DNA from: Nautilus pompilius
Lineage: Eukaryota > Mollusca > Cephalopoda > Nautilida > Nautilidae
Direction of reading: 5' to 3'
NCBI GenBank assembly: GCA_018389105.1
Contig: JACATO010000307.1
Location: 1,451,001 to 1,515,000 of the forward strand
DNA: 64,000 nucleotides
Shown in pieces: positions 36,754-47,881 of this stretch (position 1 is its first letter; each line of letters begins with the position of its first letter). The position numbers and the translations under genes were made by a program. Below the pieces are notes generated by a model that saw only the letters and a list, made by a program, of their open reading frames with translations, was not told the DNA's origin and searched no databases.

Positions 36754-38459
36754 GTAAGTAGAAGCTACTGCACTCACATGTTTTGTGTAAAGAGAACTTT
36801 ATTTTACTGCTTGAGTTAGAGCCAGATTGCTGCCAAAAAGAGGTTCCCTTGTGGATATTATAATGTTGCTGAACTGTCATTAGCAGATGTATATAGATAG
36901 TCCCACTTGATTTCAAATATAAATTAACTTGAATCCTTCCTGAAGAGTTAGTTGAAATAATTGGTTTTATGATATGTGAGAGATACATAAACTATTTACA
37001 ACATATTGACACATCATTTTGAATATTTTTAATTATTATTTCATAGAATTTTGAATTATTTATCAAAATATAACTAACTCCAACTTAAGATAAAAGCTTT
37101 GTAAAGATTTTTTTACAAAATGTTTTTCTTTTAAATCATAATTATGCATTTAACATTTATTGTACTTTTCCCTCTTCATTCTTCTCTACTTTTTTTTCCC
37201 TTTTATCTCTCCTTACCCTCTCTTTTTTCTTCATTTCATCTTGCTTTTTTTTGTATTTTCTTTCCCTTTTTCCTCTTTTTGTGTCTGTATTTCTTTCTTT
37301 CCTAATAGTCAGAAAAATGGAGATGCATTTAAAATTGCTATTAAATGAAATAATATGCTAGTCAATAATTTCTTGCCATTATCTATAATTTCCAAAATTT
37401 CAGCAAACATTAAAACTTTCAGGAAAAATAAAAATGCTTTAGCATTAATTGAGATTTTAATGTCCTGTAATTTTGAAATCTGTGTCTAATAGGATGCCTT
37501 TTTCTTTTTAAGTACTAATAATTCATTAATTTTAAAGATACACCAGTCTGTTACTTTTTTAATCATTCATTTTTATAAAGTCTTAATCAGAACTCAAAAT
37601 AATGTCTTTAAGAAAACTCTTGTTGGATGACATGTAAAATTTACATTATAAAAATTATTCATGCAAATATATATCTTTAGTATTAATGTTAACTTAGATG
37701 TTATAAAATAAGAATGAAATTCAAAATTTTGCCACAGCTAGAATTTGAAATGCACCATTGAATCAGCCTTTTTTTTAGATTTTCTTTCATTTCTTAATTT
37801 ATCGTTACATTTGTAGTTGAAAAAGTTACTTTTTGTGATCTTAGCAAATTAATTTTATTTTTATTTTTTCAAGTTGAATATTTCATTAATGATGGAATTT
37901 TAATTCAGAAAACTTTGGGCATTTTCCTTTGTATTTTTGGTTTTATCTTCATTGCTTTTACTTTTCTTTACTCTTTTTTTTTGCATCATATACATAATAT
38001 AGCACTGCAGTGTTTGTTTGTTTTTTTTTCAGGTACTAGTGCAATACATGAATTTGTGAATAAATATCTTAAATTATTTCTGAAAGCACATGCTTCATAC
38101 TGTATTGTCTGAAGTATAATTTCATCCATATTTTTAAGTCTACTTTTCATTTTACAGAGTTAAATAACTAAAGTGGCTCTCATTATAGCCTTAAGTAAAA
38201 ATATACAGAGTTGCGGAATATGAAAAATAAATAAAACTAGTGCTTTGTTTTAAATGTAATTAGAAGTATTCCATTTTTCAGTAATTAAAAAATACATAGA
38301 TATTGGAAGCAAAGCATTTTTAAAAAAATAAAATTGTGTAATATTATTTTTAGCCAACGAGGTGTGTGTGTGTATGTGTTCAGTTTGATTTTTACATTAA
38401 AAAAAGAAACACGCACATGGAGATATGTTCATACATCACTTAAATGGTATATACAATGC
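36754..38459. other. AT-rich DNA, T/C-rich segment
   Basis: 37,160-37,310 is a pyrimidine-rich stretch that yields a spurious Phe/Leu/Ser-rich frame. No feature supported. Confidence 0.55.
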
Positions 38460-39395
38460 TGTCCACATGTACCAGTGTAAAATATGACTTGGACTGGCAA
38501 ATTAGCAGTCAGTCCAGCAGATATGGGGGAAAACAAAGGCATTAGAGTATTCAAAAATAGACAATATAGTAGGTCATCTAGCAGGTGCTACAGTAGTCAC
38601 TACAGTTTTGTTGGTAGGCTGCTGAAAGACATTGATTATTTAAGTTTATTAACAATGTTAAAGGGTGAAGAAAATATCCACAGTGTCCAAAAATCATGGC
38701 TGTAAGCACATTATCACAGAAAAAGGAAAAAAAGCTGTTGGACAGGATAGTAAAATCCAACCATCTTCAGCTATACATTGTGCAGATTGCTGCAATAAAT
38801 GGACTATTACAGTAAAAAACTTTTTTGCGTAAACAACTGAAGGTATGTGGTCTGATGAGTTACGCTTTACCCCTTTTTTGCACAGATAAGACAAATTTGG
38901 AGAAAAACCACACAAATCATTCACATCTCTTATGGTCCCAAATGTCGTGGCCATGGTTTAGGACATGTTTATTTGCCATACTCTTGCCCTTTGGTCCCTT
39001 TTGAGGACAGAATGAATGGTAAAGATTACCTCACAGTATCATTTCTGATCAACCACATTCAGGATTCTTTTTGCCCTCTGTTGAGAATGGCTACTTTTGA
39101 GACAACAATGCTCCTATCCACCATGCGCAGATTGTGCATTTGTGATTTGAGGAACATGGTGTAAATTTCAGATATCTTCCATGGCTAGTACAATCCCCAG
39201 ATCTGAAAATAATTGAGCATTTGAGGGATGAACTTGAAAAATGCATTTGTCACAACCCTTTGCCTACCTCACTGTATACTTTCATACACTATCAATGACA
39301 GAATTGAGAAATGTGTCTGTTTAAAGGCTGTTATCCAGACAAAAGATGGCCAAACTCATTATTAGGTAGATCCAAATAAAGTGGTCAGCCAGTGT
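38460..39395 (+). pseudogene. Tc1-like transposase pseudogene 4 with 3' terminus
   Basis: A Tc1 element of a different subgroup from copy 3. SDELRFTPF (38,851) is the first catalytic block ('SDESRFTLF'). FGEKPHKSFTSLMVPNV follows. DNNAPIHHAQIVHL, stop, FEEHGVNFRYLPW (about 39,102-39,185) is the second, with Asp kept. QSPDLKIIEHLRDELEKCI (about 39,190-39,246) is the third ('SPDLNIIEHLWDELER'). The spacing agrees with DD34E. The segment ends near ATTAGGTAGATCCAAATAAAGTGGTCAGCCAGTG (39,362-39,394), which read in reverse is the familiar Tc1 terminus starting CACTGGCTGACCACTTTAT. The matching 5' repeat was not found, so the left end is probably lost. Confidence 0.75.
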
Positions 39396-39840
39396 GTTTT
39401 TGTATTTCAGTGAGTTCAACTTTTTAATGATTTTGTAGGGTACAGTATTTTGAATAGAGCTGGAAAATCATGTTCATTTGATTTGCATCCATTGCTTCAG
39501 AGATTTTATTAAATCATCTAAAATGGCATGACTAACAAGATTATATTTGGGATTTAATAGCTAGCTACATTAGAATAAACTATCTGCTTCCCCATGACCT
39601 AACCTAACTTTCATTGTCCTCTTCACTAGTTTTTCTACTAAGTCTTTTTCATACCCATTCTGAGATGTGTTTGTTGTTTGTTTATTGTCTCAGAATTTTT
39701 TTTTAGATAAGTAATTGCACAATATGGATTACTATTTTTTTTTATATTCTGACTGTTTGCCCTTATGAAGACATTAAAGGTTTTTGAGTAATGTTAAAAT
39801 TTTTAATATTGATTAATCAGTTTTTGCATATATATAAATA
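39396..39840. other. Short AT-rich spacer
   Basis: Nothing recognised between the Tc1 terminus and the CT-rich tract. Confidence 0.5.
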
Positions 39841-39920
39841 TTCTCTCTCTCTCTCCATCTCTCTTCCTTCTCTCCCTTCTCTCTCCCTCTTCCTCCTCTC
39901 CTCTCTCTCTCTTCCTTCCA

Positions 39921-39962
<42 letters not shown>

Positions 39963-40125
39963 CTCTCCCTCCCTCCATCCCTCCCTCTCCCCCTCTCCCT
40001 TCCATCTCTGTCTCCCTTCTCTCTCTTTCTTTTTCTTCCTTCTCTCCCTTCTCTCTCCCTCTTCCTCCCCTCCTCTCTCTCTCTCTCTCTCTCTTCCTTC
40101 CATCTCTCTCTCTCTCTGTCTGTCT

Positions 40126-40168
<43 letters not shown>

Positions 40169-40276
40169 TCTCTCTCTCCCTCCCTCCATCCCTCCCTCTC
40201 CCCCTCTCCCTTCCATCTCTGTCGCCCTTCTCTCTCTTTCTTTTCCTTCCATCTCTCTCTCTCTCTCTCTCTCTCT
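39841..40276. repeat. Polypyrimidine (CT)n tract with internal tandem duplication
   Basis: 436 bp composed almost only of C and T on the plus strand. It is not simple (CT)n. A compound block running CTTCCTTCTCTCCCTTCTCT, then (CT)n, then CCCTCCCTCCATCCCTCC and CCATCTCTGTC occurs twice in the same order, at about 39,864-40,034 and 40,035-40,240. All long open frames here are repeat translations (Ser/Leu/Pro-rich or Arg/Glu-rich) and should not be annotated as genes. Homopurine-homopyrimidine mirror sequence of this length can form triplex DNA. Confidence 0.95.
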
Positions 40277-41297
40277 AACATAATGATATTTTAAATTTAT
40301 TTTGTATTCTAGTTGTGCTATTCTAATTAAATGAAGTTTCTTTTTTAAAATTATTAATGATGAATATAAATTGGTTATCTTTGATTGATAGTTTTAGTTG
40401 AAATGTCAAAAACAAATTTTAAAAAAAAAAAGTAAATGTTCATTTTAAAATAAGTTATATTTAAAATAATGACTATAAATTAATTTAATACCTTTAATAT
40501 AATTTATTTTGTTAACTAATTATTGCAATTAAAAAATTTCACTTTGTCCATTAGACAGATTTTATTGTCCATAAATGAATATTTCTTCACATGAGCTCTC
40601 CATAGCGTAAACAAAAAAAAAAATGAACTGGATTACTGATGTTTCAGTATATATAACTTTTTTAAAAAAGTCAATTCTTTATTTAGTGTGGTTGGTAAAT
40701 CAGTATTCAATAAATTTTTCATGGATACTTGAAACCATGGTTGTCAGTTTTGTGTATCCACAGTTTATGAGGGCCATGTTCCAGCTTCTGCCAGCATGTG
40801 TAGTGGTGTTTAAAGCGCACTTATATCCATGCTAACACCAGGGTTGCCACTTGGAAATTTCCATTACCAAATGCAAGGAAATCTGGAAATGTAAAAATCT
40901 GTCCCACAATGAAAAATATGGTTTGGTAATGATGATTATATAATAAAAATCTAAATTAATGTGTGTTTTGCGCATTGTAACCAACCAGTCTACCCTCCCT
41001 CAAGATCATAATCATCATGATATTAAACGTAAATAAAAGTATTTTTGTTCACTATATTTTTTTGTGGCTGTGGAATATAACCCCCATTTTTCCATGTGCT
41101 TTTAAAATCGCCAACCACATTTTTGCCAACTGCAGGGGTTTTCGAGAACATAACCTCTGCAGTTGGTGAGGGCTAGTTGCATTTACAATGTCAACTTCCA
41201 AATTTATGGCCTGCTATAATTTGTTTTGTTTTGATGTTAAAATGAGCATTGTACCTTTTGTCTGTATGCTGTTAACTTGTTAGCGACTTTCTCTTAA
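40277..41297. other. AT-rich DNA with a strong hairpin
   Basis: 40,740-41,180 is GC-richer. Arms CCAACTGCAGGGGTT (41,126-41,140) and AACCTCTGCAGTTGG (41,152-41,166) form a 15-bp stem with one mismatch, followed by TGAGGGCTAG. The context resembles the end of a Tigger-type MITE, but a matching opposite end was not identified. Confidence 0.45.
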
Positions 41298-42289
41298 CCC
41301 ATTTGTGCCCACATTAGGTGGGTCCTTCAGTGATATCAATAATTTGAAGGGTAAAGTCACAAATTAACACTAAGAAAAAAAGCAACTTATCCAATTTTCA
41401 TCAGCTTAAATACGTTTTATTCACCGCACATTAAATAGATGATTGTTGCAAAAGTGTCTTTTCCAAAATCCATGAAAATCATAAAATTATTGTTAACATA
41501 TTTGACTACCTCACACTGGATAAGACAAATGCATTCCAAACTCTGATTAATAATTAAAAGTAACTTACTGTGATATTGCTCCATACAAATGGTCACACAC
41601 ATAGTCAGAACTAAATGCTTCTCTTTGTCTTGCACTGCACACATTGGCATTCTGTAGGTTTGTCACTGTCATTCACAGTAAGATGATGTAAAAAGTGGCA
41701 CTCAAGGTGTGTCTCCTGCAGTTCCTATCTTTCCAGAGGCCTATGCCTACCATTCTTTCTGTCTGTTCTGTCTCCCACCATGGTGTTAATCAGTGTTGGT
41801 CTAAAATCCTTTTGTGGCCGCTGGTTGTGTTGAATTCAGACTGCAGAATGTGAGAACAACCAACCAACCACTATTAACCTGTCCAGGATGTCAAAGAAAG
41901 TTCTTAACCACTGTTTCTTTGTCATTGTTTACACCTGTATAACAACAATTTGTTATCAAAAGTACCACAATTTCTTCGCTTTTCATGACATTGAAGATCA
42001 TTGTTATCATCATCATCATCTGATAATTCTATTTACTACTATTTCTATCATCTGGAATATTGTCAAGAATAATCTGTGTTGCATCATCAGCTGTTAAGTA
42101 TTGTATCTTCAGTGGCATCCCCCAAACTTTGTACATTCATAAAAAAAATTTGCAAAATAACATATTGGCCAGCCACAGGATCAAAATAAACGACAAGTGA
42201 AGCAACTCTTGCTACCAATTATTGAATATGGAAACCCAAATGGTCACAACTTCACATGTACAATATACTATATGATGTATATTAAAGGG
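41298..42289 (-). mobile_element. PiggyBac-like element, copy 2, internally deleted
   Basis: Inverted relative to copy 1 (2,937-5,026). The left boundary is sharp: TTAA (41,294-41,297) followed by CCCATTTGTGCCCACATTAG, a piggyBac-type terminus. The right end is proposed at GGG 42,287-42,289, next to TTAC. The minus strand holds a 5' UTR matching copy 1, the start of the transposase (from ATG at 42,118), then directly its C-terminal part. About 1.1 kb of catalytic core is missing, with the junction near 41,940-41,990. Such short derivatives keep both ends and can be mobilised by a full-length relative. Confidence 0.75.
41417..42118 (-). pseudogene. PiggyBac transposase, internally deleted pseudogene
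   Basis: The N-terminus MPLKIQYLTADDATQIILDN and IPDDRNSS, then an acidic lead, matches copy 1 (YLTADEVTHLILHNIPDDG). It passes without the DDD core to the C-terminal region. The cysteine-rich end MPMCAVQDKEKH...CMEQYHSK (41,560-41,650) is almost identical to that of copy 1. The 77-residue open frame at 41,417-41,650 is this tail, not a separate gene. Confidence 0.75.
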
Positions 42290-42439
42290 TTACATTGCTA
42301 ATTTGTAATAATTAATCTTAAAGGTGCAAATTGTATTTAACTTGATACATATTAAAAAAAGAATAAAATAATAAAGTATTAAATTAATGCAATAACAAAA
42401 TATTCTAAATAGTAAAAGAAATTAAAACAGCAGACATCA

Positions 42440-42985
42440 GCCTCTATGGGTCACGAGGAAATTGATGGTAGTTTTCAAGAAAGAAAAAACAGAGAAAACT
42501 TGTAAAACAGCTGAAACTACTGGTATTCATTATTGTATATAGGAATAAAAAAACTCTTCAAAGAAATGAAGAGACAAGTCAGATCCACAAAATAATTATC
42601 TGAGAAAAAGTTTTGAACCTAATATTAAATCTAAACCGTGTTTATGTTAAGTGAGAGCATGATATATAAAGAATGGGTTGGTCCTTTAAATAAAAGATAT
42701 TGCAAGTATTGACAAAGATTTAAGCAATATCCTACATCTAATAAAGGATTATTTTACCACTGTCTTCACCAAATCAAATACTAATTTTATGCAAAAAGCC
42801 AATACTTTATCTACTAATAAAATTACTTCTAATAGTCCTAAGTAATAATACATAAGTTAGAAATAAAATTTTAAAATTTAAATTAGAAGAATCACTATAT
42901 TCTGAAGAAATTATAGGTATAATTCTTAAACTTATGAAACACAAAATTAGTGAGATATTTAACAAGAGTTTCTTTTAAACTTTTA
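42440..42985 (+). mobile_element. Non-LTR retrotransposon (CR1/jockey-like) fragment
   Basis: Translated with frameshifts, it resembles the linker between endonuclease and reverse transcriptase plus the start of the latter. FEPNIKSKPCLC...VRA...IKNGLVL (about 42,614-42,690) is like 'IKSNPKAFWKYVRSKTK...GPL'. IDKDLSNILHLIKDYFTTVF, then TKSNTNF (about 42,711-42,790), is like 'KAEILNDYFSSVFTKENT'. Then YSEEIIGIILKLMKHKISEI, FNKSFF (about 42,900-42,980) is like 'v...L.KLK..K...I(F/Y)NKSL', with a deletion. No catalytic YXDD region is present. The fragment is 5' and 3' truncated and lies between the piggyBac deletion copy and the pogo-like pseudogene. Probably dead; the exact clade is unresolved. 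Confidence 0.55.
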
Positions 42986-42989
42986 ATCA

Positions 42990-44180
42990 TTTTTCATACT
43001 GCAGACATTTCACAATCATGTGATGTGAATCCTGGAGACTTCAGTTTGTCATTGTCTAAACCAGAAGGCATGTTCTATACCAAATCACCTTCTGTGCTGT
43101 CAAGATCATTAGATTTGCCTATAATCTGAAAATTTTACCTGATATCAGGATACAAGCAATTCCATGTATCATTGAGCCACCAAGTAGGCATGACTCTGGC
43201 TTTTTCATGTGTCTTGCCTTTGTCCACTTATGTTCTCTACTTACCCTCCAATTGTCATATTTTTCATGGTGGTTTTACTTAAATGACTGATTTCTGGAGA
43301 TCTTGGTTGTTTTTTTTTTAAGCTGATGCAACAACCAAGGATTACTGCAAGATGTGACTTGCAGTCCCGCTGCTTACACTTGCTCACTCTCTTTTACTGC
43401 CTTAATCTTATGTGCCCTAAATGAAAACCAAACAAGATTTTTTTGGTTGTGGTGACCTCACACATTTTGTAACCAGTAGAGAATGGTGTGTTTATTTAGA
43501 CAACAATTTGGACTCATTCTGGTTAAATCTTCTGCAAAAATTGAAGAAGCAGATACCTTTTGTTTTCCTCTCAAAACAATGAGGTTATTTTTTTACCCAT
43601 TGGACTAAGCAATACTGACACCTTGTCTTTTTTTCATACCCTGTTTTGCTTGTGATGCAGAGTTGCTTTGTTTATTATATTGAAATAAGTTGTTGTTTCT
43701 TCCATGTTTACAACATTAGCAATGAAATAATCATGGAACTATTGTGTTCTGCTGATGTATGTATCGGTATAATGGTTTTCATCTTTTCCTCCTGGTGTTG
43801 AAACTCTTTTTGCAAAACAGTTTTTCTGTCTTGTAGGGATGGCATAGTGCTTTTGTTTGCAAACCCATCTGGCACTTGCTCAAAATCTCTGTTCAGTCAG
43901 AGGTCAAGCTTTGCTTTGACTTTGGCTTTATATATAATTTGTATGCCATGATCGTGATGTTTGGAAAACTAGTAAGAAGGTTGATCTATTTCATCATCTT
44001 ACAGTTTTTTTACCACTCCTATGTAGCTACTTTCTTGTTTTGGGATTTCCCTCATCAGCTTGTTGTGTCCACTTTCAAAATTTCTTTCTTTCTACATCAA
44101 ATTCCTTTGCTGCTTCACTAATTGTAGGTTTTGCATAATTTGTGAAATCTATTTTGAACTTAATCACGGAGCATGCTATC
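42990..44180 (-). pseudogene. Pogo-like transposase pseudogene, near full length
   Basis: Minus strand. From about 44,165: IKFKIDFTNYAKPTISEAAK, EFDVERKKF, the pogo helix-turn-helix ('KL.VIEYAKE.GNRAAAREFGV....V..W'). At 43,715-43,680 NVVNMEETTTYFNII is the 'NMDETPVYFD' catalytic block, with Asp replaced by Glu in 'MEET'. KDKVSVLLSPMGKKITSLF follows the 'KRVTVVLAC.ADG.KLPP' block. FHLGHIR (about 43,410) matches 'D.FRGHL', and KSHLAVILGCCIS (about 43,355-43,320) matches 'DLAVIPGG.TS.LQPLDV'. YDNWRVSREHKWTKA, then ACILISGKIFRL, corresponds to the C-terminal 'W......T..GN......W...AW..I....I..SFK.CGIS'. Between the HTH and MEET the DNA-binding region is eroded. It is more complete than the twin pogo fragments near 1 and 11 kb. 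Confidence 0.68.
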
Positions 44181-46551
44181 TTTGGAATTCTAACTTTTCT
44201 GCAGGCATGATACACAATGCATTTGAATGAAATTTCAGTGATTGAGTACAAGTAGTGGAAAGAATTGGTGTTCTTGTACAAAGACCTAATATGGTCAAAG
44301 CACAGCAAATGATGACCTGACACAATCACTATGCATGCATTACTTAAATAAAGAGCATTGCATGATCACTGATGCAAACAATCACATGCTCAAACAATAA
44401 ATGCTTTCCTAAGTATTACCAAACAAGCCGATGTCCCATTAACACTACAGAGACACAATGTAAGTATGTAGATAGAGTGATTCAAAAAGCAATAAAAAAA
44501 ATATTATGAATAAACAATTTATGTTTATCATTGGTACAGATGCTTTAGTCTTGGAAAGGTCTTTGAAGTAGGCTACAGCTGATTAGACTGAAATGGCTGC
44601 ATTTTACTTTTTTATTGTGTCTGTAAATGAAATGATCTAGGGGCATAATGTCTAAAAAGTAAATTATTTCATTGACAATATTCATATGCTGAAATATTTG
44701 TTTAAAAAAAAGTAAAGGGTGGGCATCTATTCAGGATTTTTATGAATACAAACAAATAAATGTTTTTTGGCTATCAGATTGTCTATTATCAAGAAAGTAA
44801 TGTATTGTTTTAGATGGCACCACAGCCTCACAAAAGGAGGTTGCATGTAGAATATTTCAAAGATCCATCTGTGACCCATCCTACTCCTGATTTGCATAAA
44901 TCACATTAACATTTGATTAGTAAATACCTAATGATAACTCAACTTACATGGCAGTGCTAATTCTGGTCATGGAATTAGTCAGCATAAGTGAGACTTAAAT
45001 AGGTCATCTGATAAGAAGGTGCAAATGAATTTAATCTTGGGGCAAATACATTCATGTGCATTAATGTTAATTCTAAATTTTCTGGTTGGATGATAGTTGT
45101 TCTCTTGATAATATTGATGAGATCTATATGAGGGTAAAATTCACTGTATATTAACAGCTGTGTAATCAAGTGGTAAGTAAGTTGGACAAACAGAATGTTA
45201 GGTTCATTAAACAATATATATAGAATTAAATTGCATAACATTCTTTTTCTCTTTCTGAAGTTTTGATTTTCCCTCATTTTAAGTATGTAGTCCATATTTG
45301 GTATCCTCTTGTTAAAGATAGTACCAGATTTGAAGTTGTAAAGGCATTTTATGAAAATAATTTTGGAAAAGGGATCTGTTATACAGAACATTATATTCTT
45401 AACAGTTCTTAAACAGAAATTTTCAATTAACTATAACATATATATACTTTTATAGAAGACAACATAACCAACCAAACAATCAAAATTAGCGTACCTCATT
45501 TCTTGAACTAATCATGATACAATACCTGCTTTTGATGAACCCTGGTCTCTACACACACAGGTTCTGTAATCATTAAAGAGTGAGTGTTTCTGGAAAATTA
45601 GTTATCTTTTGATGAAAAACATTTAATAAGTTTACATGACATGCTTATCATATTTAAGTTTTACTGCCATGCATTTGGTTAATAAATTTGTTTCTTCTTT
45701 ACTTTTTGAAACTTTTTTTTTAGTTGCCATTTACTGTTTAAAATAAGTTTTGTTCGTAAGAATCTTAACATTTTGTGTTAGAATTTTATTAATCAAAACA
45801 ATAATACTATTTGAAGAAACTGTGTTCAAGAAATACTAATAGAGAAGCAATATTTTCTATATTATATGTATTAATGTCTTTAGTTTTAATGATTACTTTT
45901 TCTGCCAGAAAACCCATGTGACTGGTATTTCCCCTTTCTAAGCTGCATCTATCCAATGAATTACACTAAGTACTATAATATTCTTGAGATTTGATGCTGG
46001 ATTACAGGTGTTAGCAGACAATGGAGTATCTTTTTTCTAAAGTGTGAGAGTTTTCAGCATTTGGATAATGTTTTAGTTAAAAGTCTGTAGTCTAAGACTG
46101 GTTTTGCTTAAAGGAATTTCAGACCACATTGGTTATACCATATATCAGCTATATGTGAAGAGAGATTATTCATGAAGATCAGAATCTTTCATTATTTTTG
46201 TTGTTTTTTTGTTTTGTTTTTTTTGCTGCCGGAGGCATTGGTAGAAAGTCTCTCTGGCTTCCAACTAAACAGATGCAACTGACATTTTTATAATTTTAAA
46301 GACCCCTCCTATTTTTTTTTTTAACTTACTCATTATTAGACACTTAAGATCTATACTGGTTCTACTGCAGCAAAACATAACTCTCAGCCCCCCTTTAAAT
46401 TCTTTCTATATATGCTGCTATAATTTACAAGACAGAGGTTGACCATGAAATACTTTTAAAAAATACAATTTCATCATAGAAGGTATGTTGCAAACCATAA
46501 CTCTGTAATATCATTAATCTGTTACTTTAAGTCAGCAGCAATATATATATA
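44181..46551. other. AT-rich DNA, nothing firm
   Basis: A 32-codon open frame beginning ATGGCACCACAGCC at 44,814 follows a TTGTTTTAG acceptor-like sequence but has no recognised relatives. The rest is A/T-rich with a T-rich patch at 46,200-46,225. Confidence 0.45.
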
Positions 46552-47881
46552 CAAGGTCTTTTGAAAAAGTATCCGACCTTAGGCTGGGAAAAAAAATTAC
46601 GTACTTGGTGGGGTACAATTGCTAATCTCCTTCGACGTAGGCCCCTTGTGCCTCCACACACTTAGCCCAGTGATCCTTCCACTGTTTGAAGCACGTCTGG
46701 AATGCTTCTTCCAGAATGGCTCTCAGCTCCATCGTCATATTCCGCATGATGTTCTCTCGGCTCTCAAAATGGGAGCCTTTCAGTGGCATCTTCATTTTTG
46801 GGGACAACCAGATGTCAGAAGGAGCCATGTCTGGAGAGTAGGGAGCCTGGCGAATGAGCAAAATGCTTTTCTTTGCCAAGAAACCTTGGATCAGCTGTGA
46901 CGAATGAGCTGGGGCGTTGTCATGATGCAGCTGCCAGTTTTGCGAGGCCCACAGATCCAGTCTCTTGCACCGAACTGCATCACGAAGACGTCAGAGGACT
47001 TCCTGATAGTACTCCTTTGTAACTGTTTGTTCTTCTGGCGCATATTCGTGATGCACAACACCTCGATAGTCGAAGAAAACAGTCAGCATCACCTTGATTT
47101 TACTCTGGACCTGACGTGCTTATTTGGGCCCTGGCGACATTGGGTGCTTCAACTGTGATGACTGAGCTTTGGTTTCCAAGTCGTACCCATACACCCACGT
47201 CTCATCTCCAGTTATCACGGTATTCTAGAACTCAGGATCCCTGTTGGCAGTATCCAGCAGGTCCTGTGCAACCTCAAGACAAAGTTGTTGTTGTTCCTGA
47301 GAAAGCAGCTTGGGCACAAATTTCGCTGCTACTCTGTGCAAGCCCAAGTCCTCCTTTAAAATTGCACATGCAGAATCTTTACTGATCCCAACCTCGTCAC
47401 CAATTTACCGCACCGTCAAACAACGATCCTCCATTATCAAGGTCCGCACTTTGTCGATATCAACTGCATTGCGGCTTGTTGATGGCCTCCCGGAATGCTG
47501 GTCACTCTCCACCAATGTGCGGCCATCTTTGAACCTGTTGTACCATTCTTTTATTTGCATGACATCCATGGCATTGTCACCAAAAGCCTGTTGAATTTTA
47601 CAAATTGTTTCCACTTCAGTATCTCCAAGCTTTTGGCAAAACTTGATGCAAATCGTTGCTCCACACGTTCCGTCATCACAGGCGAAATGAAAATGCCACG
47701 AGTAAGTAGTACAACACCTCACACGCTGGCTGCCTGACAGCAACTGACACATCCAGCAAGCCCGCCAAAAACTACACATGCACATGAAGGCATGCTGCTG
47801 CACTATGCACATTTTTGCCTCCCTAATTTCATTACTTCCAACGGGTAAAAATAAAGTTGGATACTTTTTTGACAGACCTCG
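46552..47881 (-). mobile_element. Mariner element 1, full length
   Basis: 1,330 bp, the usual mariner size. It is flanked by TA (46,550-46,551 and 47,882-47,883) inside (TA)n DNA. Termini are CAAGGTCTTTTGAAAAAGTA (left) and, inverted, CGAGGTCTGTCAAAAAAGTA (right); about 25 of 31 terminal bases match. It carries a single transposase gene on the minus strand covering nearly the whole interior. The element is much GC-richer than the surrounding DNA, visible as a block from 46,620 to 47,790. Confidence 0.92.
46622..47676 (-). pseudogene. Mariner transposase pseudogene (DD34D), few lesions
   Basis: About 350 codons, the full mariner length. The start is ATG at 47,676 (MTERVEQR). After a one-base frameshift it continues ICIKFCQKLGDTEVETICKI, then IKEWYNRFKDGRT and SGRPSTSRN (paired-like DNA-binding region). 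Next come LTVR, stop, IGDEVGISK; then LHRVAAKFVPKLLS, VITGDETWVYGYDLETK (first Asp), ARQVQSKIKVMLTVFFDYRG, LHHDNAPAHSSQLIQGFLAK (second Asp) and APYSPDMAPSDIWLSPKMK (third Asp, 34 residues later). It ends CVEAQGAYVEGD and TAG at 46,622. Lesions are one frameshift and four stops (after LTVR, PEF, GPK and EVL). All three catalytic Asp remain. The plus-strand open frames across it are antisense shadows. Confidence 0.92.

Noticed and set aside
37160-37348. Membrane-protein-like Phe/Leu-rich ORF
   Set aside because: Arises from a T/C-rich stretch. No motif or conserved residue pattern.
39791-40294. Longest open frames in the window (up to 167 codons), both strands
   Set aside because: Pure translation of a CT/GA-rich repeat: Ser/Leu/Pro-rich on one strand, Arg/Glu-rich on the other, open in several frames at once.
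44814-44909. Small ORF MAPQPHKRRLHVEYF... after an acceptor-like TTTTAG
   Set aside because: Only about 31 codons, with no recognised relatives and no downstream splice structure.
44975-45391. 138-codon minus-strand ORF
   Set aside because: Long for AT-rich DNA but Ile/Leu/Asn/Tyr-rich, with no recognisable domain or promoter. Probably chance.
46619-47812. Several plus-strand and alternate-frame ORFs across mariner element 1
   Set aside because: Antisense or shifted reads of the GC-rich transposase gene, which has recognisable motifs only on the minus strand.
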